From assembly GCA_035622175.1 (NCBI GenBank), contig DASPVV010000022.1:1-23108 (forward strand): a stretch of DNA of 23,108 nt, in the 5' to 3' direction. A model generated the notes under the pieces. The model saw only the letters and a list, made by a program, of their open reading frames with translations. It searched no databases and had not been told where the DNA came from. How positions within the stretch are numbered: position 1 is the first letter of the stretch; the number at the start of each line of letters is the position of its first letter. The DNA is from JAFAGX01 sp035622175. GTDB taxonomy: Bacteria > Acidobacteriota > Terriglobia > Terriglobales > Acidobacteriaceae. Below, in pieces: positions 7,198 to 15,877 of this stretch. A program made the position numbers and the translations under genes.

Positions 7198-7953
7198 TCA
7201 CTTTTTGCCGCGGTACAAACCGGCAATGCCAAAGCTGTAGGGCGTCCAGGAAGCCTGGCGAAAGCCGCACAGCCGCATACGCTCGACCATCTCCCCCGGG
7301 GGTGGAAACCGCTCCACGGATGCGGGGAGATAGGCGTAAGGCCCGCGCACTCCGGAGAGAATCGTGCCGATCACGGGCAAGACTCGTCTAAAGTACATGC
7401 GATAGAACCCCCCGATCACACCCTCCGGCTGGCCAAAATCGAGAATGCCGCACTCGCCGCCCGGCTTGAGCACCCGCACCATCTCGCAAAGGCTAGCATC
7501 GTAGTCCGCCACATTGCGAAAGCCGAACGCCGAGGTGACCAGCTCAAATTGCGAGTCGGGGAAGGGCAGATTCAGAGCGTCCGCCTCGACCCAGGCGAGC
7601 GAAGTGCCCGCGGACTTCTGTTGCGCGCGCTCGAGCATGGCGTGGGAGAAATCGACACCCAAAATCTGCACTCCGGAAGCATGCGATTGGCGAAGCAGCG
7701 CCAAGGTCATGTCCCCGGTTCCACAGCACAGATCGAGGGCATGACTGGCGGGCTGGGCGAGGATCGAGGCAAAGCATCGGGCGGCTCGTCGCCACCACAG
7801 CCCATCTACCCGGCACGACAGCAGATGGTTCAGGAGGTCGTAGCGGGGCGCAATGGAGGTAAACATCTGCCGCATGGCACGCCCCGTGGTCTGTGCATTG
7901 CCCGACCCTAGAAGAGCGGCGCCAACGATCTTGGTTTTTGTCTGATCACTCAA
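7198..7953 (-). CDS. menG: Demethylmenaquinone methyltransferase (UbiE/MenG)
   Basis: This is an S-adenosylmethionine-dependent C-methyltransferase catalysing the last step of menaquinone synthesis. Motif MFTSIAPRYDLLNHLLS is the UbiE/MenG N-terminal signature. LDLCCGTGDMTLAL is SAM-binding motif I, VEADALNLPFPDSQFE follows, and FGFRNVADYDASLCEMVRVLKPGG is the second UbiE signature. Homologues run 230-250 residues. The frame extends to an ATG at 8082, but that would overlap aroB and add an unrelated tail. TTG at 7953 gives 251 residues and is chosen; ATG at 7875 (225 residues, just before MRQMF) is the main alternative, and neither has a strong ribosome site. It sits downstream of aroB on the same strand, which makes co-transcription likely. 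No ubiquinone genes are present to suggest the UbiE double role. Confidence 0.92.
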   Translation of the reverse strand: MSDQTKTKIVGAALLGSGNAQTTGRAMRQMFTSIAPRYDLLNHLLSCRVDGLWWRRAARCFASILAQPASHALDLCCGTGDMTLALLRQSHASGVQILGVDFSHAMLERAQQKSAGTSLAWVEADALNLPFPDSQFELVTSAFGFRNVADYDASLCEMVRVLKPGGECGILDFGQPEGVIGGFYRMYFRRVLPVIGTILSGVRGPYAYLPASVERFPPPGEMVERMRLCGFRQASWTPYSFGIAGLYRGKK

Positions 7954-8038
7954 GTTGACTGAATTCCAATTCCGTCCGAGCAGCGCTCGGGAAACGTCCC
8001 CTTGGCAAAGACCAACGCAGCCAGAAATCGCCGCTGGC

Positions 8039-9139
8039 TTACGGCTGCTTACCAAGCTTCCGCAACCCGTCGACCGCCGCAAGGACCAGGCTCGGGGGTA
8101 CGTGGTTGACGATTTCGACCCTTCCGAGTTCGCGCGGCAGCACGAAATGCACGACCCCGTCGCGTGTCTTTTTGTCCGTCGCCAGCCGCCGCAGAATGTC
8201 CTGGCCGCGAGCCACGACTTTGGGCAGCGAGCCCGCCCTCAGCACGGCGTCCCCGATGCGCCGGCTGGTAGAATCGGCGCACACTCCCATCTCCTTTGCA
8301 ATCTGAGTCGCCGCAATCATGCCCCAAGCAATGGCTTCCCCGTGCAAGAAGCGCCGATAGCGCGACTCGGCCTCGAGCGCGTGCCCGATCGTGTGTCCGA
8401 AATTGAGCACTCGCCGGAGTCCACTCTCGCGCTCGTCCGCGGAGACCACTTCCGCCTTGAGCTTGATCGACTCGGCGATGACCCATTCGAGCATCCCCGG
8501 GTCACGGCGCAGTGCCTTCCAGTCGGTCCCCTCCAGCCGATCGAACAACTTCGGCCTGCCGATGACTCCACACTTCAAGGATTCGTAGAGTCCGGCTCGA
8601 AACTGACGCTCCGACAAGCTGGACAACACCTCGGGGTCGACCAGTACGGCCAGCGGTTGATGAAACGTTCCCACCAGATTCTTCCCGGCGGGCAGGTTGA
8701 CGGCAGTTTTTCCCCCGATCGAGGCATCCACCTGTCCCAGTACGGTGGTGGGAACTTGGACGACATTGATGCCGCGCATATAGAGCGAGGCCACTAGGCC
8801 GGCTACGTCGCCCACCACGCCGCCCCCAAAGGCCACGATCACAGCATCGCGGTCGGCATTCAGCTGCGCCAGTTTCTCGGCAAGTTTGGCAACCGTAGCC
8901 AAAGTCTTGTGCGGTTCCCCGTCCGGCATGTCCAGCCACCGGGCTCTGAATCCTGCGCTGGACAGCGACTGTAGCAACTTCTTTCCCCATCGTCGCCGGA
9001 CCGGCGCAACCGTCACCACAAACAAGCTGGGGGTTCCGCCCAACGATTCACGCAACTGCTCCCCCGAGCGCCCGAGCAGCCCGCGGTGAATTAGGACCTC
9101 ATAGGGGCGCGGGGATGCGGCAACTCGGACGCGGGTCAT
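8039..9139 (-). CDS. aroB: 3-dehydroquinate synthase
   Basis: AroB converts DAHP to 3-dehydroquinate in the shikimate pathway in the cytoplasm, using NAD+ and a divalent metal. The protein has 366 residues, the usual length. The NAD-binding motif is AFGGGVVGDVAGLVASLYMRG (103-123) and the active-site stretch is DASIGGKTAVN (138-148). The metal ligands are Glu186 (AGLYESLKCG), His249 (FGHTIGHALE) and His266 (HGEAIAWGM). The ATG at 9139 has GGGG 6 nt upstream and gives MTRVRVAA. The frame continues to 9292, but that extension overlaps the TerC gene and has no homology-like content. The stop lies 85 nt before the preferred menG start, and TerC lies 91 bp upstream on the same strand. Confidence 0.96.
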   Translation of the reverse strand: MTRVRVAASPRPYEVLIHRGLLGRSGEQLRESLGGTPSLFVVTVAPVRRRWGKKLLQSLSSAGFRARWLDMPDGEPHKTLATVAKLAEKLAQLNADRDAVIVAFGGGVVGDVAGLVASLYMRGINVVQVPTTVLGQVDASIGGKTAVNLPAGKNLVGTFHQPLAVLVDPEVLSSLSERQFRAGLYESLKCGVIGRPKLFDRLEGTDWKALRRDPGMLEWVIAESIKLKAEVVSADERESGLRRVLNFGHTIGHALEAESRYRRFLHGEAIAWGMIAATQIAKEMGVCADSTSRRIGDAVLRAGSLPKVVARGQDILRRLATDKKTRDGVVHFVLPRELGRVEIVNHVPPSLVLAAVDGLRKLGKQP

Positions 9140-9230
9140 GAGAACCCCATCATAACTTAACCCGCTGCTTCGCCCGGCCGCCACGCCGTTGCCATCGACC
9201 ACTGCCCGGGTGCCGTCTGCCGTAGCTGAG

Positions 9231-10139
9231 CTAACGGCGGGGAGCGGAACGAAGCAACGATGCCAGCACGGAGATGGCGAGCAGTCCGACAACGATTGCG
9301 AGCGAGGGGCCGGTGGGAATCGGGTAGTAGTCGGCGGAGAGCATTTTGGCTCCGATGAAGATCAACGCCAGGGAGAGGCCGTAGTGCAGGTAGACAAAAA
9401 CCTCCATCATCCCGGCCACGACGAAGAACAGGGATCGCAACCCGAGAACCGCAAACACATTGGAGGTATAAACGATGAAGGGGTTGAGCGTGATGGCAAA
9501 AACGGCCGGGATCGAGTCGGTCGCGAGCAACAGATCCGTGGTTTCAACCACCAGCAGCACCAGCAGCAAGGGCGTGGCGTATAGGCCTCGGCGCCGCACC
9601 AAGAGTTTCTCACCTTCATAATCCTCGGTTACCGGGATCCAGCGCCGGAACCAGCGCAACGCAGGATTTCTCTCCACCTCCATGCCAACCTTGCGTTGAC
9701 GGAACAGCTGGACTCCACTGGCAATCAGAAAGCCGCCAAAGGCGTAGAGAACCCAGTGAAACATGCGGATCAATTCAAGGCCCAGAAGAATAAAGGCGGC
9801 GCGCATCAGCAGCACCCCGAGAATGCCCCAGGACAGCAGCTTGTGCTGAAGATGCGCGGGGACGCGAAAATATCGGAAGAGGAGGAAAAAGATGAACAGA
9901 TTGTCCACGCTGAGGGAGAATTCGACCAGGTAGGCTGCACTGAACTCCATCGCGGTCCCGCGCCCGTAGCGGAAGTAAAGCAAGAGCGCGAACCCCGCCG
10001 CCAGAAAGATCCAGATCAGGCTCCAGGCCAGCCCCTCGCGGAACTTCACTGCATGCCGCCGACCGACGATCCAAAGGTCGAGGGCCAGCACGAGAAGGGC
10101 GAGAAGGCTGAACAAAATCCAGAACAGCGGCTGGTTCAA
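9231..10139 (-). CDS. TerC/Alx-family integral membrane protein
   Basis: This is a 302-residue protein with about nine membrane helices. It carries the two TerC-family acidic motifs: FSLSVDNLFIFFLLF (Asp79) and ETTDLLLATDSIPAVFAI (Asp202, Asp208). The family includes Alx and MeeY/MeeF-type manganese exporters and tellurite-resistance TerC. Metal (Mn2+) export is therefore plausible, but the substrate is not shown here. The start must be TTG at 10139: an in-frame TGA lies directly before it, GAGG sits 6 nt upstream, and the next methionine is 63 residues in, past the first helices. The 35-bp gap to the upstream M28 gene is too short for a yybP-ykoY manganese riboswitch. Confidence 0.9.
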   Translation of the reverse strand: MNQPLFWILFSLLALLVLALDLWIVGRRHAVKFREGLAWSLIWIFLAAGFALLLYFRYGRGTAMEFSAAYLVEFSLSVDNLFIFFLLFRYFRVPAHLQHKLLSWGILGVLLMRAAFILLGLELIRMFHWVLYAFGGFLIASGVQLFRQRKVGMEVERNPALRWFRRWIPVTEDYEGEKLLVRRRGLYATPLLLVLLVVETTDLLLATDSIPAVFAITLNPFIVYTSNVFAVLGLRSLFFVVAGMMEVFVYLHYGLSLALIFIGAKMLSADYYPIPTGPSLAIVVGLLAISVLASLLRSAPRR

Positions 10140-10174
10140 TCAGGGCCTCAAGCCGGGCGCTTCGCCATCCGATC

Positions 10175-11641
10175 TTACTCGGCTCTCCCCAGCTTACCCT
10201 GCTGCCACGCCGGCCACATTCCGAAGATTTTCATTTGCGTATCGAGCTGGGTCTCTTTTAAGGTCTGCTCAATTTGAGCTCGCGTCAGGCGGGGACCGAT
10301 CCGCTCGGGAGCATTAGCGACTCCAAACGTTACCACCACCGCTTCCGCGACTTGCTTCTTGAGCTGGACAAGGTCCACCTTGTCGAAGGTGTCGGACATG
10401 GCATGGTAGTTCACGAGATAGTTTGCCTCCTGCTGGTTGGCGACGAACGTGGGCACGCCCTCGAGCATGAAATCGAAATGATCGGTACCCCACTGGGCAT
10501 CGGTCGTAAGGGTTGTGGCTCCGAACTGCTCCAGGGGCGCAACCAGCTTGCTGGCGGCGGACAACAGATCCTTGCGGCCGCCGAGGGAAAATCCCGTGAC
10601 CTGCCCGGTTCCCGCATCGAAAATCACCACTCCCGCCGCCTTATCCAGCTCGGCCCGATGCGCGACCGCATAGGCATGCGATCCCAGTAAGCCCTCCTCT
10701 TCGCCGGAGAACAGAATGAAGCGAAGGCTGCGTTTCGGCCGCAAGCCCGAGCCTTGCACGGCGCGCAGAGCGTCAACCACCAGGGCAGCGTTGCATCCGT
10801 TATCCAAGGCGCCCGTACCCAGTTCCCAGGAGTCGAGATGAGCACCCAAAACCACAAACTCCTCGGGCTTTTCCTCGCCGCGAACTTCGGCAATGACGTT
10901 TGCAGCCAGGATCGGCCCGCCGACATGATTGGGAATGGCCAGGTCGGCGTAAAGCTTTTGCCCCGACTCGATCAGTCGGGCCACGCGGGCCGCGTCCTCG
11001 CGTGCCAGCAAGACCATGGGAATGCGATCGATCCCGCCATCGATCGAATTGGTATGGCGGTACAGCAGATCGTGCGGCCGAGTCGACTGGAAGGCGATGG
11101 CGAGAGCGTTCCCGCGAAGGGCGCGGTCGATGATTCCTGGAGCCTTGAGATATTCCGCGAACAGATCGTCCCACGTCCGCATCTCGTCGCTGTGCACGAG
11201 CACAATGGCTTCCGCCAGATTGCCCGCCTTGGCATAGTCCTCCGCAGTCCCCTCGCCGAGATCAAGGATCGGTACATGATGGTGGGGGGAGAGCGCCGGA
11301 GCCCAGGCTAGGGACACGACACGCAGGGGAAATGATTCGGGGGCCACTACGCTCATCTCGGTCGCCCCCTCCGACCAGGAAGCCGGAATGGTGAAATTCT
11401 CCGTGTGAACCTTGTCCGCGCCTGCGGTTTCGAAGGCTTCGACTCCCCACTCGACCGCTTTCTCGATCGCCGGCGTGCCCGGGACGCGACCGCCGATCTG
11501 ATCGGTAAGCTGCTTCAGGTTGCTCGCAAGCGGCGAGGGCTTCAGGGCTTCAGCCATGAGCCGGTCGGTACCATCCTGAGCAAGCGCAGCCGCAGTGAAC
11601 CATGCGAGGCAGAGGAAAACTCTAAGTCCGGTGGCGGTCAT
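10175..11641 (-). CDS. Exported M28-family zinc peptidase (carboxypeptidase Q-like)
   Basis: This is a 488-residue protein with a Sec signal peptide (MTATGLRVFLCLAWFTAAALA, cleaved near residue 21), a protease-associated (PA)-type insert and an M28 catalytic domain. Co-catalytic zinc ligands and the general base are visible: His268 in GAHLDSW, Asp280 in GALDNG, Glu314/Glu315 in FSGEEEG, Asp342 in IFDAGTG, and His413 in NYHAMSDT. Order and spacing match aminopeptidases and carboxypeptidase Q. It probably trims peptides in the periplasm or outside the cell. A perfect TATAAT lies just before the start codon. The TerC gene follows after 35 bp, so the two may share a transcript. Confidence 0.92.
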   Translation of the reverse strand: MTATGLRVFLCLAWFTAAALAQDGTDRLMAEALKPSPLASNLKQLTDQIGGRVPGTPAIEKAVEWGVEAFETAGADKVHTENFTIPASWSEGATEMSVVAPESFPLRVVSLAWAPALSPHHHVPILDLGEGTAEDYAKAGNLAEAIVLVHSDEMRTWDDLFAEYLKAPGIIDRALRGNALAIAFQSTRPHDLLYRHTNSIDGGIDRIPMVLLAREDAARVARLIESGQKLYADLAIPNHVGGPILAANVIAEVRGEEKPEEFVVLGAHLDSWELGTGALDNGCNAALVVDALRAVQGSGLRPKRSLRFILFSGEEEGLLGSHAYAVAHRAELDKAAGVVIFDAGTGQVTGFSLGGRKDLLSAASKLVAPLEQFGATTLTTDAQWGTDHFDFMLEGVPTFVANQQEANYLVNYHAMSDTFDKVDLVQLKKQVAEAVVVTFGVANAPERIGPRLTRAQIEQTLKETQLDTQMKIFGMWPAWQQGKLGRAE

Positions 11642-11650
11642 ACGATCGCA

Positions 11651-11656
11651 ATTATA
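11651..11656 (-). promoter_or_regulatory. Perfect -10 box immediately upstream of the M28 gene
   Basis: The minus strand reads TATAAT (part of CTATATAATTG), with only 9 nt between it and the ATG at 11641. A start site 6-8 nt downstream would leave a leader of about 1-3 nt, so the mRNA would be leaderless or nearly so. No good -35 lies at 16-18 bp; TTGTCG is present but only 7 bp upstream. No Shine-Dalgarno sequence precedes the ATG, which agrees with leaderless translation. Confidence 0.45.
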
Positions 11657-11784
11657 TAGAAGCCGACAAAGACCGCCGGGAGAAGCCTCGGCTCAAGCGG
11701 CTCACGATTGGCCAAACGCGTAGGGAAACCTTCCGGCTCGACCCAGAGGAATGGTGCGTGCAACGTTGACAGAGTTTTGCAGGG

Positions 11785-14220
11785 TTATTCCTCACGCAAA
11801 GCCACCATGGGATCTACGCCACCCGCACGCCATGCGGGCACCCAGCACGCCATCACGGTCACCGCGAGGAACAGTGCGGTCACGAGAACGTAGGTGGCGG
11901 GATCGGTCGGTTGAATGCCCACCAGCATGCTGGTCATGATCCGCGTGAGCCAGACCGCAGCCACCAGGCCGACCGCAATGCCTACCGCACTGAGCATCAC
12001 CCCTTGCCCAACCACCAGCCAGACAACTCCGCCGGGCTCAGCACCGAGGGCGATCCGGAGACCGATTTCGGCCGTGCGTTGGCGAACCGCACTCGACACC
12101 ACTCCATAGAGCCCCACCGCCGCCAGCAATGCGGCGAAGGTTGCAAAAAGCCCCATGAGCAACAGCGCAAAGCGAGTCCCGGCCTGTTCCCGATTCACCG
12201 TGGTGTCCATGGTTTCGACATCGGCCACCGCCAAGCGCCCCGGGGCAAACCTCGCAATCACGGAGCGGACGATGGTGGCGTACTTCTCCGGATCGCCGGA
12301 CGTTCGGAGCACCCAGTGCCGCGAGATACCGACTCCCCAGAAGCCATCCGTCACAAAAATCTGCTCCTGCCCACGATCGGCGAGAGAGTGCAGGCGTTGG
12401 TGTTCGACGACTCCGATTACCCTAAGCCAGGTCGGATTTGGGATGTAGACGCAAATGCGCCGATCGAGTGCCGACTGATGGGGGAAGACTTTCTCCGCGA
12501 GCGATTGGTCGATGACTGCAAGCTTCTGCCGGTTCATGTTGTCCAAATCTGTGAACGTGCGACCCTGCAAAACGCGTACATGGAGGGCCTCAAAATATCC
12601 CGGCAAAACGCTTTCAAGATCAACCCTGCGATCGGGGTCTGCCGGAATTTGCTCGGCGGACCATCGAACGTCCGCAGGCCCGACCGCATGCAGGGGAAGA
12701 CCTGTGGCACCGCCCACGCTTTGGACACCCGGAATCGAGCGCAGGCGCTCTTCCAAGTCGCGGAGAAACGCCAGACGCCGTTCTGGTCGAACGTCGTTCG
12801 CATCCCCCACGGTCAGAAACGTCAGGAGACCATGCGGATCATAGCCGGGATTGACATGACGCAGTTCGACAAAGCTGCGAAACAACAACCCCGAGCCTAC
12901 GAGCAGCACAAAGGCGAGCGCCACCTCGGCGGTCACCGCTGCCGAGCGGATCAACCCAGTCGCCCCTAAATGTCCACCTCGCCCGCCACCACGCAGCGTG
13001 GCCATGACGTCGAACCGTGCGACGCTGAAGGCTGGCAGCATGCCCAGGATGGCCGATCCCAAGATGCCGCAGGATGCCGAGAACAAGAGCACGCGCCAAT
13101 CGATCGAAGTAGAGTCCAAACGCGGCAAATTGGAAGGTGCGAGACTCAGCAACCCACGCGTGCCGAGCCTGGCGAGCCCCACGCCCATCAGGGTGCCAAG
13201 GCCGCTCAGCACGATAGCTTCGGTGAGCATCTGGCGAGCCAGGCGCCCGAATCGAGCACCGAGAGCAGTTCGGATGGCTAGTTCGTGCTCGCGTAACGAG
13301 GTGCGTACCAGCACAAGGTTCCCGGTGTTGGCGCAGGCGACCAGGAAGAGAAGCATAACGGCGGCCAGGAGGGCAAGAAGTGCTGGACGGACTTCGTCGA
13401 CTAATCTCTTAGGCCAGGAATCGAAATGGACCTGGAATGGATCCGGGCCCCAGCCCGCCGTGGTCCGATCCACTTGCGACTGCGCCTGATCGAGCGTAAC
13501 CGCGGGTCGCAGACGACCGATCACGTTCAGCATGAGTTCGCCCCGGTTCTCTCGGTCATAGCCGCGGTCATTAGGAATCCAGACATCCACGCTGGGTTGC
13601 GAGCTGACACTGGCGGGTAGGAATAGCTTGAAGCCGGGCTTCAAGACCCCCACGATCAGCGGGCCAGTCGCTCTGCTCCCCAGCAGTCTGCGGCCAATCA
13701 CGCTCGGATCAGCAGCATAGCGCCGTTGAAAATAGTCGTAGCTCAGAATTGCTACCGAGCCCTCCGGGGGCGGAAACGGGGGTGGGGGTGGGCCGTTTGG
13801 AATTCCATCGGCTTCTCTGAAATCACGGCCGAACACGATCGGAACACCCAGCAGGTGGAAAAAATTCGTCGTGACGTAGCCCTTGCCGACGCGCTCGGCG
13901 GTGCCGTCTTCGCGAGGGACAATGGCACGAATGACCATGATCGCCGCGAGATCCTCGAAGGCAGCCCGAGTCCCATCGCGCAAATCGAAGAAGTAGGCGT
14001 TCGAAAGGCAACAATCGGATACAACCAGCCGGTCGGGATTGCGATACGGTAGCGGCCGAAGCAGCACCGCGTTGATCACACTAAAAATCGCAGTGCTGGC
14101 CCCAATGCCCAGGGCAACGGATAGAACCACCGTAGTGGTGAATGTGGGTGCACTTCGCAGGGTCCGTACGGCGTAGGCTAGATCTTTGCCGAGATCATGC
14201 GTGCGAGGCAGATGGCGCAT
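11785..14220 (-). CDS. Orphan MacB/FtsX-type ABC permease (ADOP family)
   Basis: This is an 811-residue protein of the 'acidobacterial duplicated orphan permease' type: two MacB_PCD-plus-FtsX modules in one chain and no ATPase gene beside it. The N-terminus (DLAYAVRTLRSAPTFTTT, then VVLSVALGIGASTAIFSVIN) is the conserved first helix. A periplasmic domain spans about 55-275, FtsX helices follow at about 280-300, 330-355 and 378-400 with the cytoplasmic loop EHELAIRTALGARFGRL, and helix 5 lies at about 428-448. A second periplasmic domain and a second FtsX set (RTAEIGLRIALGAEPGGVVW) end in the family tail WRAGGVDPMVALREE. A proline-rich run at 141-154 is unusual. The ATG at 14220 has GGAGG 9 nt upstream. 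The cargo is unknown; related permeases move lipids, peptides or act mechanically. Confidence 0.93.
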   Translation of the reverse strand: MRHLPRTHDLGKDLAYAVRTLRSAPTFTTTVVLSVALGIGASTAIFSVINAVLLRPLPYRNPDRLVVSDCCLSNAYFFDLRDGTRAAFEDLAAIMVIRAIVPREDGTAERVGKGYVTTNFFHLLGVPIVFGRDFREADGIPNGPPPPPFPPPEGSVAILSYDYFQRRYAADPSVIGRRLLGSRATGPLIVGVLKPGFKLFLPASVSSQPSVDVWIPNDRGYDRENRGELMLNVIGRLRPAVTLDQAQSQVDRTTAGWGPDPFQVHFDSWPKRLVDEVRPALLALLAAVMLLFLVACANTGNLVLVRTSLREHELAIRTALGARFGRLARQMLTEAIVLSGLGTLMGVGLARLGTRGLLSLAPSNLPRLDSTSIDWRVLLFSASCGILGSAILGMLPAFSVARFDVMATLRGGGRGGHLGATGLIRSAAVTAEVALAFVLLVGSGLLFRSFVELRHVNPGYDPHGLLTFLTVGDANDVRPERRLAFLRDLEERLRSIPGVQSVGGATGLPLHAVGPADVRWSAEQIPADPDRRVDLESVLPGYFEALHVRVLQGRTFTDLDNMNRQKLAVIDQSLAEKVFPHQSALDRRICVYIPNPTWLRVIGVVEHQRLHSLADRGQEQIFVTDGFWGVGISRHWVLRTSGDPEKYATIVRSVIARFAPGRLAVADVETMDTTVNREQAGTRFALLLMGLFATFAALLAAVGLYGVVSSAVRQRTAEIGLRIALGAEPGGVVWLVVGQGVMLSAVGIAVGLVAAVWLTRIMTSMLVGIQPTDPATYVLVTALFLAVTVMACWVPAWRAGGVDPMVALREE
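13766..13792 (+). other. G-quadruplex-forming tract inside the ADOP gene
   Basis: The plus strand, which is the template for this gene, reads five G, a 7-nt spacer (CGGAAAC), five G, T, five G, T, three G. This meets the usual G3+N1-7 rule four times over. It encodes the proline-rich run PPPPPFPPP at residues 144-152 of the permease. Fold formation is inferred from the sequence alone. Confidence 0.55.
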
Positions 14221-14334
14221 ATCACTGGGCCTCCACGTTGCCTTCGTCCCAACCCGGCGTCGCCCTCCCGGTCACGCGGCTAGCCTCGATTGCATCTGGC
14301 CTCTCTTCCGATGAAATAGCCTTGACCGCCGCCC

Positions 14335-15834
14335 TCAAACCGCCACGTAGCCGTAGCGCAGATTGGTGCGGCGCGGGCCCGACTGCAAATACCCTTCTTT
14401 TGCTTCGGCGAAGCGATCCATTTTCAGCCAGTGCGCGGGCGGCTGGTACTTGTAGAGGCGGGCGGAATTCCCGCTGAATATCGCTGTCTTCACCGGACCA
14501 TCGGCAGGGCCCAGAGGCTTGAACCCGAACCGCCTCTGCATCTCTTCCGGGATTTCGAGCCGCCTGAGCCCTTCGATTTGCCACTGGGGCGAACCGGTCC
14601 ACAGTGCGTCTGTGCCCCAGACGACGTGATCGGCGCCGAGGCCTTGGATGAGACAACCCACTAAGTAGGCCGCCAAGTTCGGCTGGGCCACGGTGCTCAC
14701 AGCGAAAAGCTGCCCCAGATCGCCATAGACGTTGGTGACGCCGTGCTTCTCGGGAATTTCCGCCAGGTCCGTCACCCACTCATTTCGCCCGTTTTTCACC
14801 ACCATGGCCCAAGCCTCTGCCGCGTCCGAGCCGCCGCCTCCCACGTTGCGATAGCCGGAATGGTAAATGACAAAGTTCAGTTGCGGCCAATCCTTGGCTG
14901 CTTTGGCGACGTCGCTGACGTCGGCATAGGGCCGAAGCCGGGGAAAGACTTTGTCCAGGGAAGGCGGAAACAAGCCTTTATGGACACAAACATTCTTGAT
15001 ACCGGCCTTCTGCATTTTCTCGTACCCCGGGTAGGTCACCTTCTCGTCGTCCATGCGCCAGGGGTAGTGTGCGAGTTCCTTGTGGGTGTTGTCTCCAATC
15101 GTGTAGCCCTTGACCGAGTCGGGTTTGAGGGCGAGGGCGCGATCGAGGTGATCGAGCCAGCCCGGCTGCCCGGGGGTGAAAATGGCGTGGCAGAGCAGGC
15201 GCCGCGAGCCGGCGGCTTGGTTCACCTTTGCGCGGGCCGCGGCCATCATCTCGTTGGTCAGGAACCAGTCGCGAGGTAGGTCCGAAGGTGCGCTAGAAAT
15301 CAGCGCCACCTTGGTGTCGCTGTCGAGGAAGATCTCCTTGAAATAATTGTTGTACTTCAGATCCTCGATGGTTTGCTTCTTGCCTCTAAGCTCAGGGTTC
15401 CAGCCTGCGTCGCCCACGGCTTGACGCATCTTGATGAAGCCCGTCAGCCGTGTGTCGTCGCGCAGAAAATGGGTGTGACCATCGAAGATAAACTGTTCCT
15501 CGAGCGCTGCCGCCCGCTCCTCGGCCATTTCCGGGGTGGCCGCTTCGGCAGGAGTCACATCGAAGAGCTTGCCGTAGACCTGGTTCATGGCCAGGAATGC
15601 CGTGGCCATGCCGGCTGCCGTCGCAAAAAACGACCTGCGGCTCATCCCCTGCTTGCGGGCCAGCTCCGTCCCCATGTCTTTCAGACGTGCTTCCACCTGG
15701 CGCTGCTGCTGGTTCTGGCGGGCGGGAAAAAACTCGTCGCTCGAGACGACCTGGGTGGGAATCGGGGAGGCGAAGGCTGCGGTCTCCGCCGGTTTCAGCC
15801 TCTTCAACTCTTCTCGACTGAGAAAGCCGCTCAT
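14335..15834 (-). CDS. Tat-signal amidohydrolase-family (Amidohydro_2) metal-dependent hydrolase
   Basis: This is a 499-residue protein. A 63-residue charged leader (MSGFLSREELKRLKPAETAA, SPIPTQVVSSDEFFP) precedes a twin-arginine signal, MSRRSFFATAAGMATAFLAM (Arg66-Arg67). I recall the same leader in homologues, so it is not a mis-called start. The mature TIM barrel shows HTHF (His120, His122) as the first metal motif, then CVHKGLFPP, FVIYHSGY and a late VVWGTDALW with the final Asp. This is the order of amidohydrolase_2 decarboxylases and hydrolases, but the substrate is unknown. The ATG at 15834 is supported by AAGGAG 7 nt upstream. The glutaminyl cyclase and tatC genes lie just upstream on the same strand, so enzyme and export machinery may be co-expressed. 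Confidence 0.9.
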   Translation of the reverse strand: MSGFLSREELKRLKPAETAAFASPIPTQVVSSDEFFPARQNQQQRQVEARLKDMGTELARKQGMSRRSFFATAAGMATAFLAMNQVYGKLFDVTPAEAATPEMAEERAAALEEQFIFDGHTHFLRDDTRLTGFIKMRQAVGDAGWNPELRGKKQTIEDLKYNNYFKEIFLDSDTKVALISSAPSDLPRDWFLTNEMMAAARAKVNQAAGSRRLLCHAIFTPGQPGWLDHLDRALALKPDSVKGYTIGDNTHKELAHYPWRMDDEKVTYPGYEKMQKAGIKNVCVHKGLFPPSLDKVFPRLRPYADVSDVAKAAKDWPQLNFVIYHSGYRNVGGGGSDAAEAWAMVVKNGRNEWVTDLAEIPEKHGVTNVYGDLGQLFAVSTVAQPNLAAYLVGCLIQGLGADHVVWGTDALWTGSPQWQIEGLRRLEIPEEMQRRFGFKPLGPADGPVKTAIFSGNSARLYKYQPPAHWLKMDRFAEAKEGYLQSGPRRTNLRYGYVAV

Positions 15835-15877
15835 CGCTAGGCTCCTTGCGGAATCTTCACATTCGAGGCAATCCCGG

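Noticed and set aside
7954..8082. N-terminal extension of MenG to 8082
   Set aside because: It overlaps aroB, adds 43 residues without family similarity and makes the protein longer than homologues.
9140..9292. N-terminal extension of AroB to 9292
   Set aside because: It overlaps the 3' end of the TerC gene; the ATG at 9139 gives the normal AroB length and has a ribosome-site-like GGGG.
10140..10174. Manganese (yybP-ykoY) riboswitch upstream of the TerC gene
   Set aside because: The gap is only 35 bp, far too short for the aptamer.
11911..12969. 352-codon plus-strand frame inside the first ADOP gene
   Set aside because: The minus-strand permease covers it with strong family motifs; the plus peptide is compositionally a shadow.
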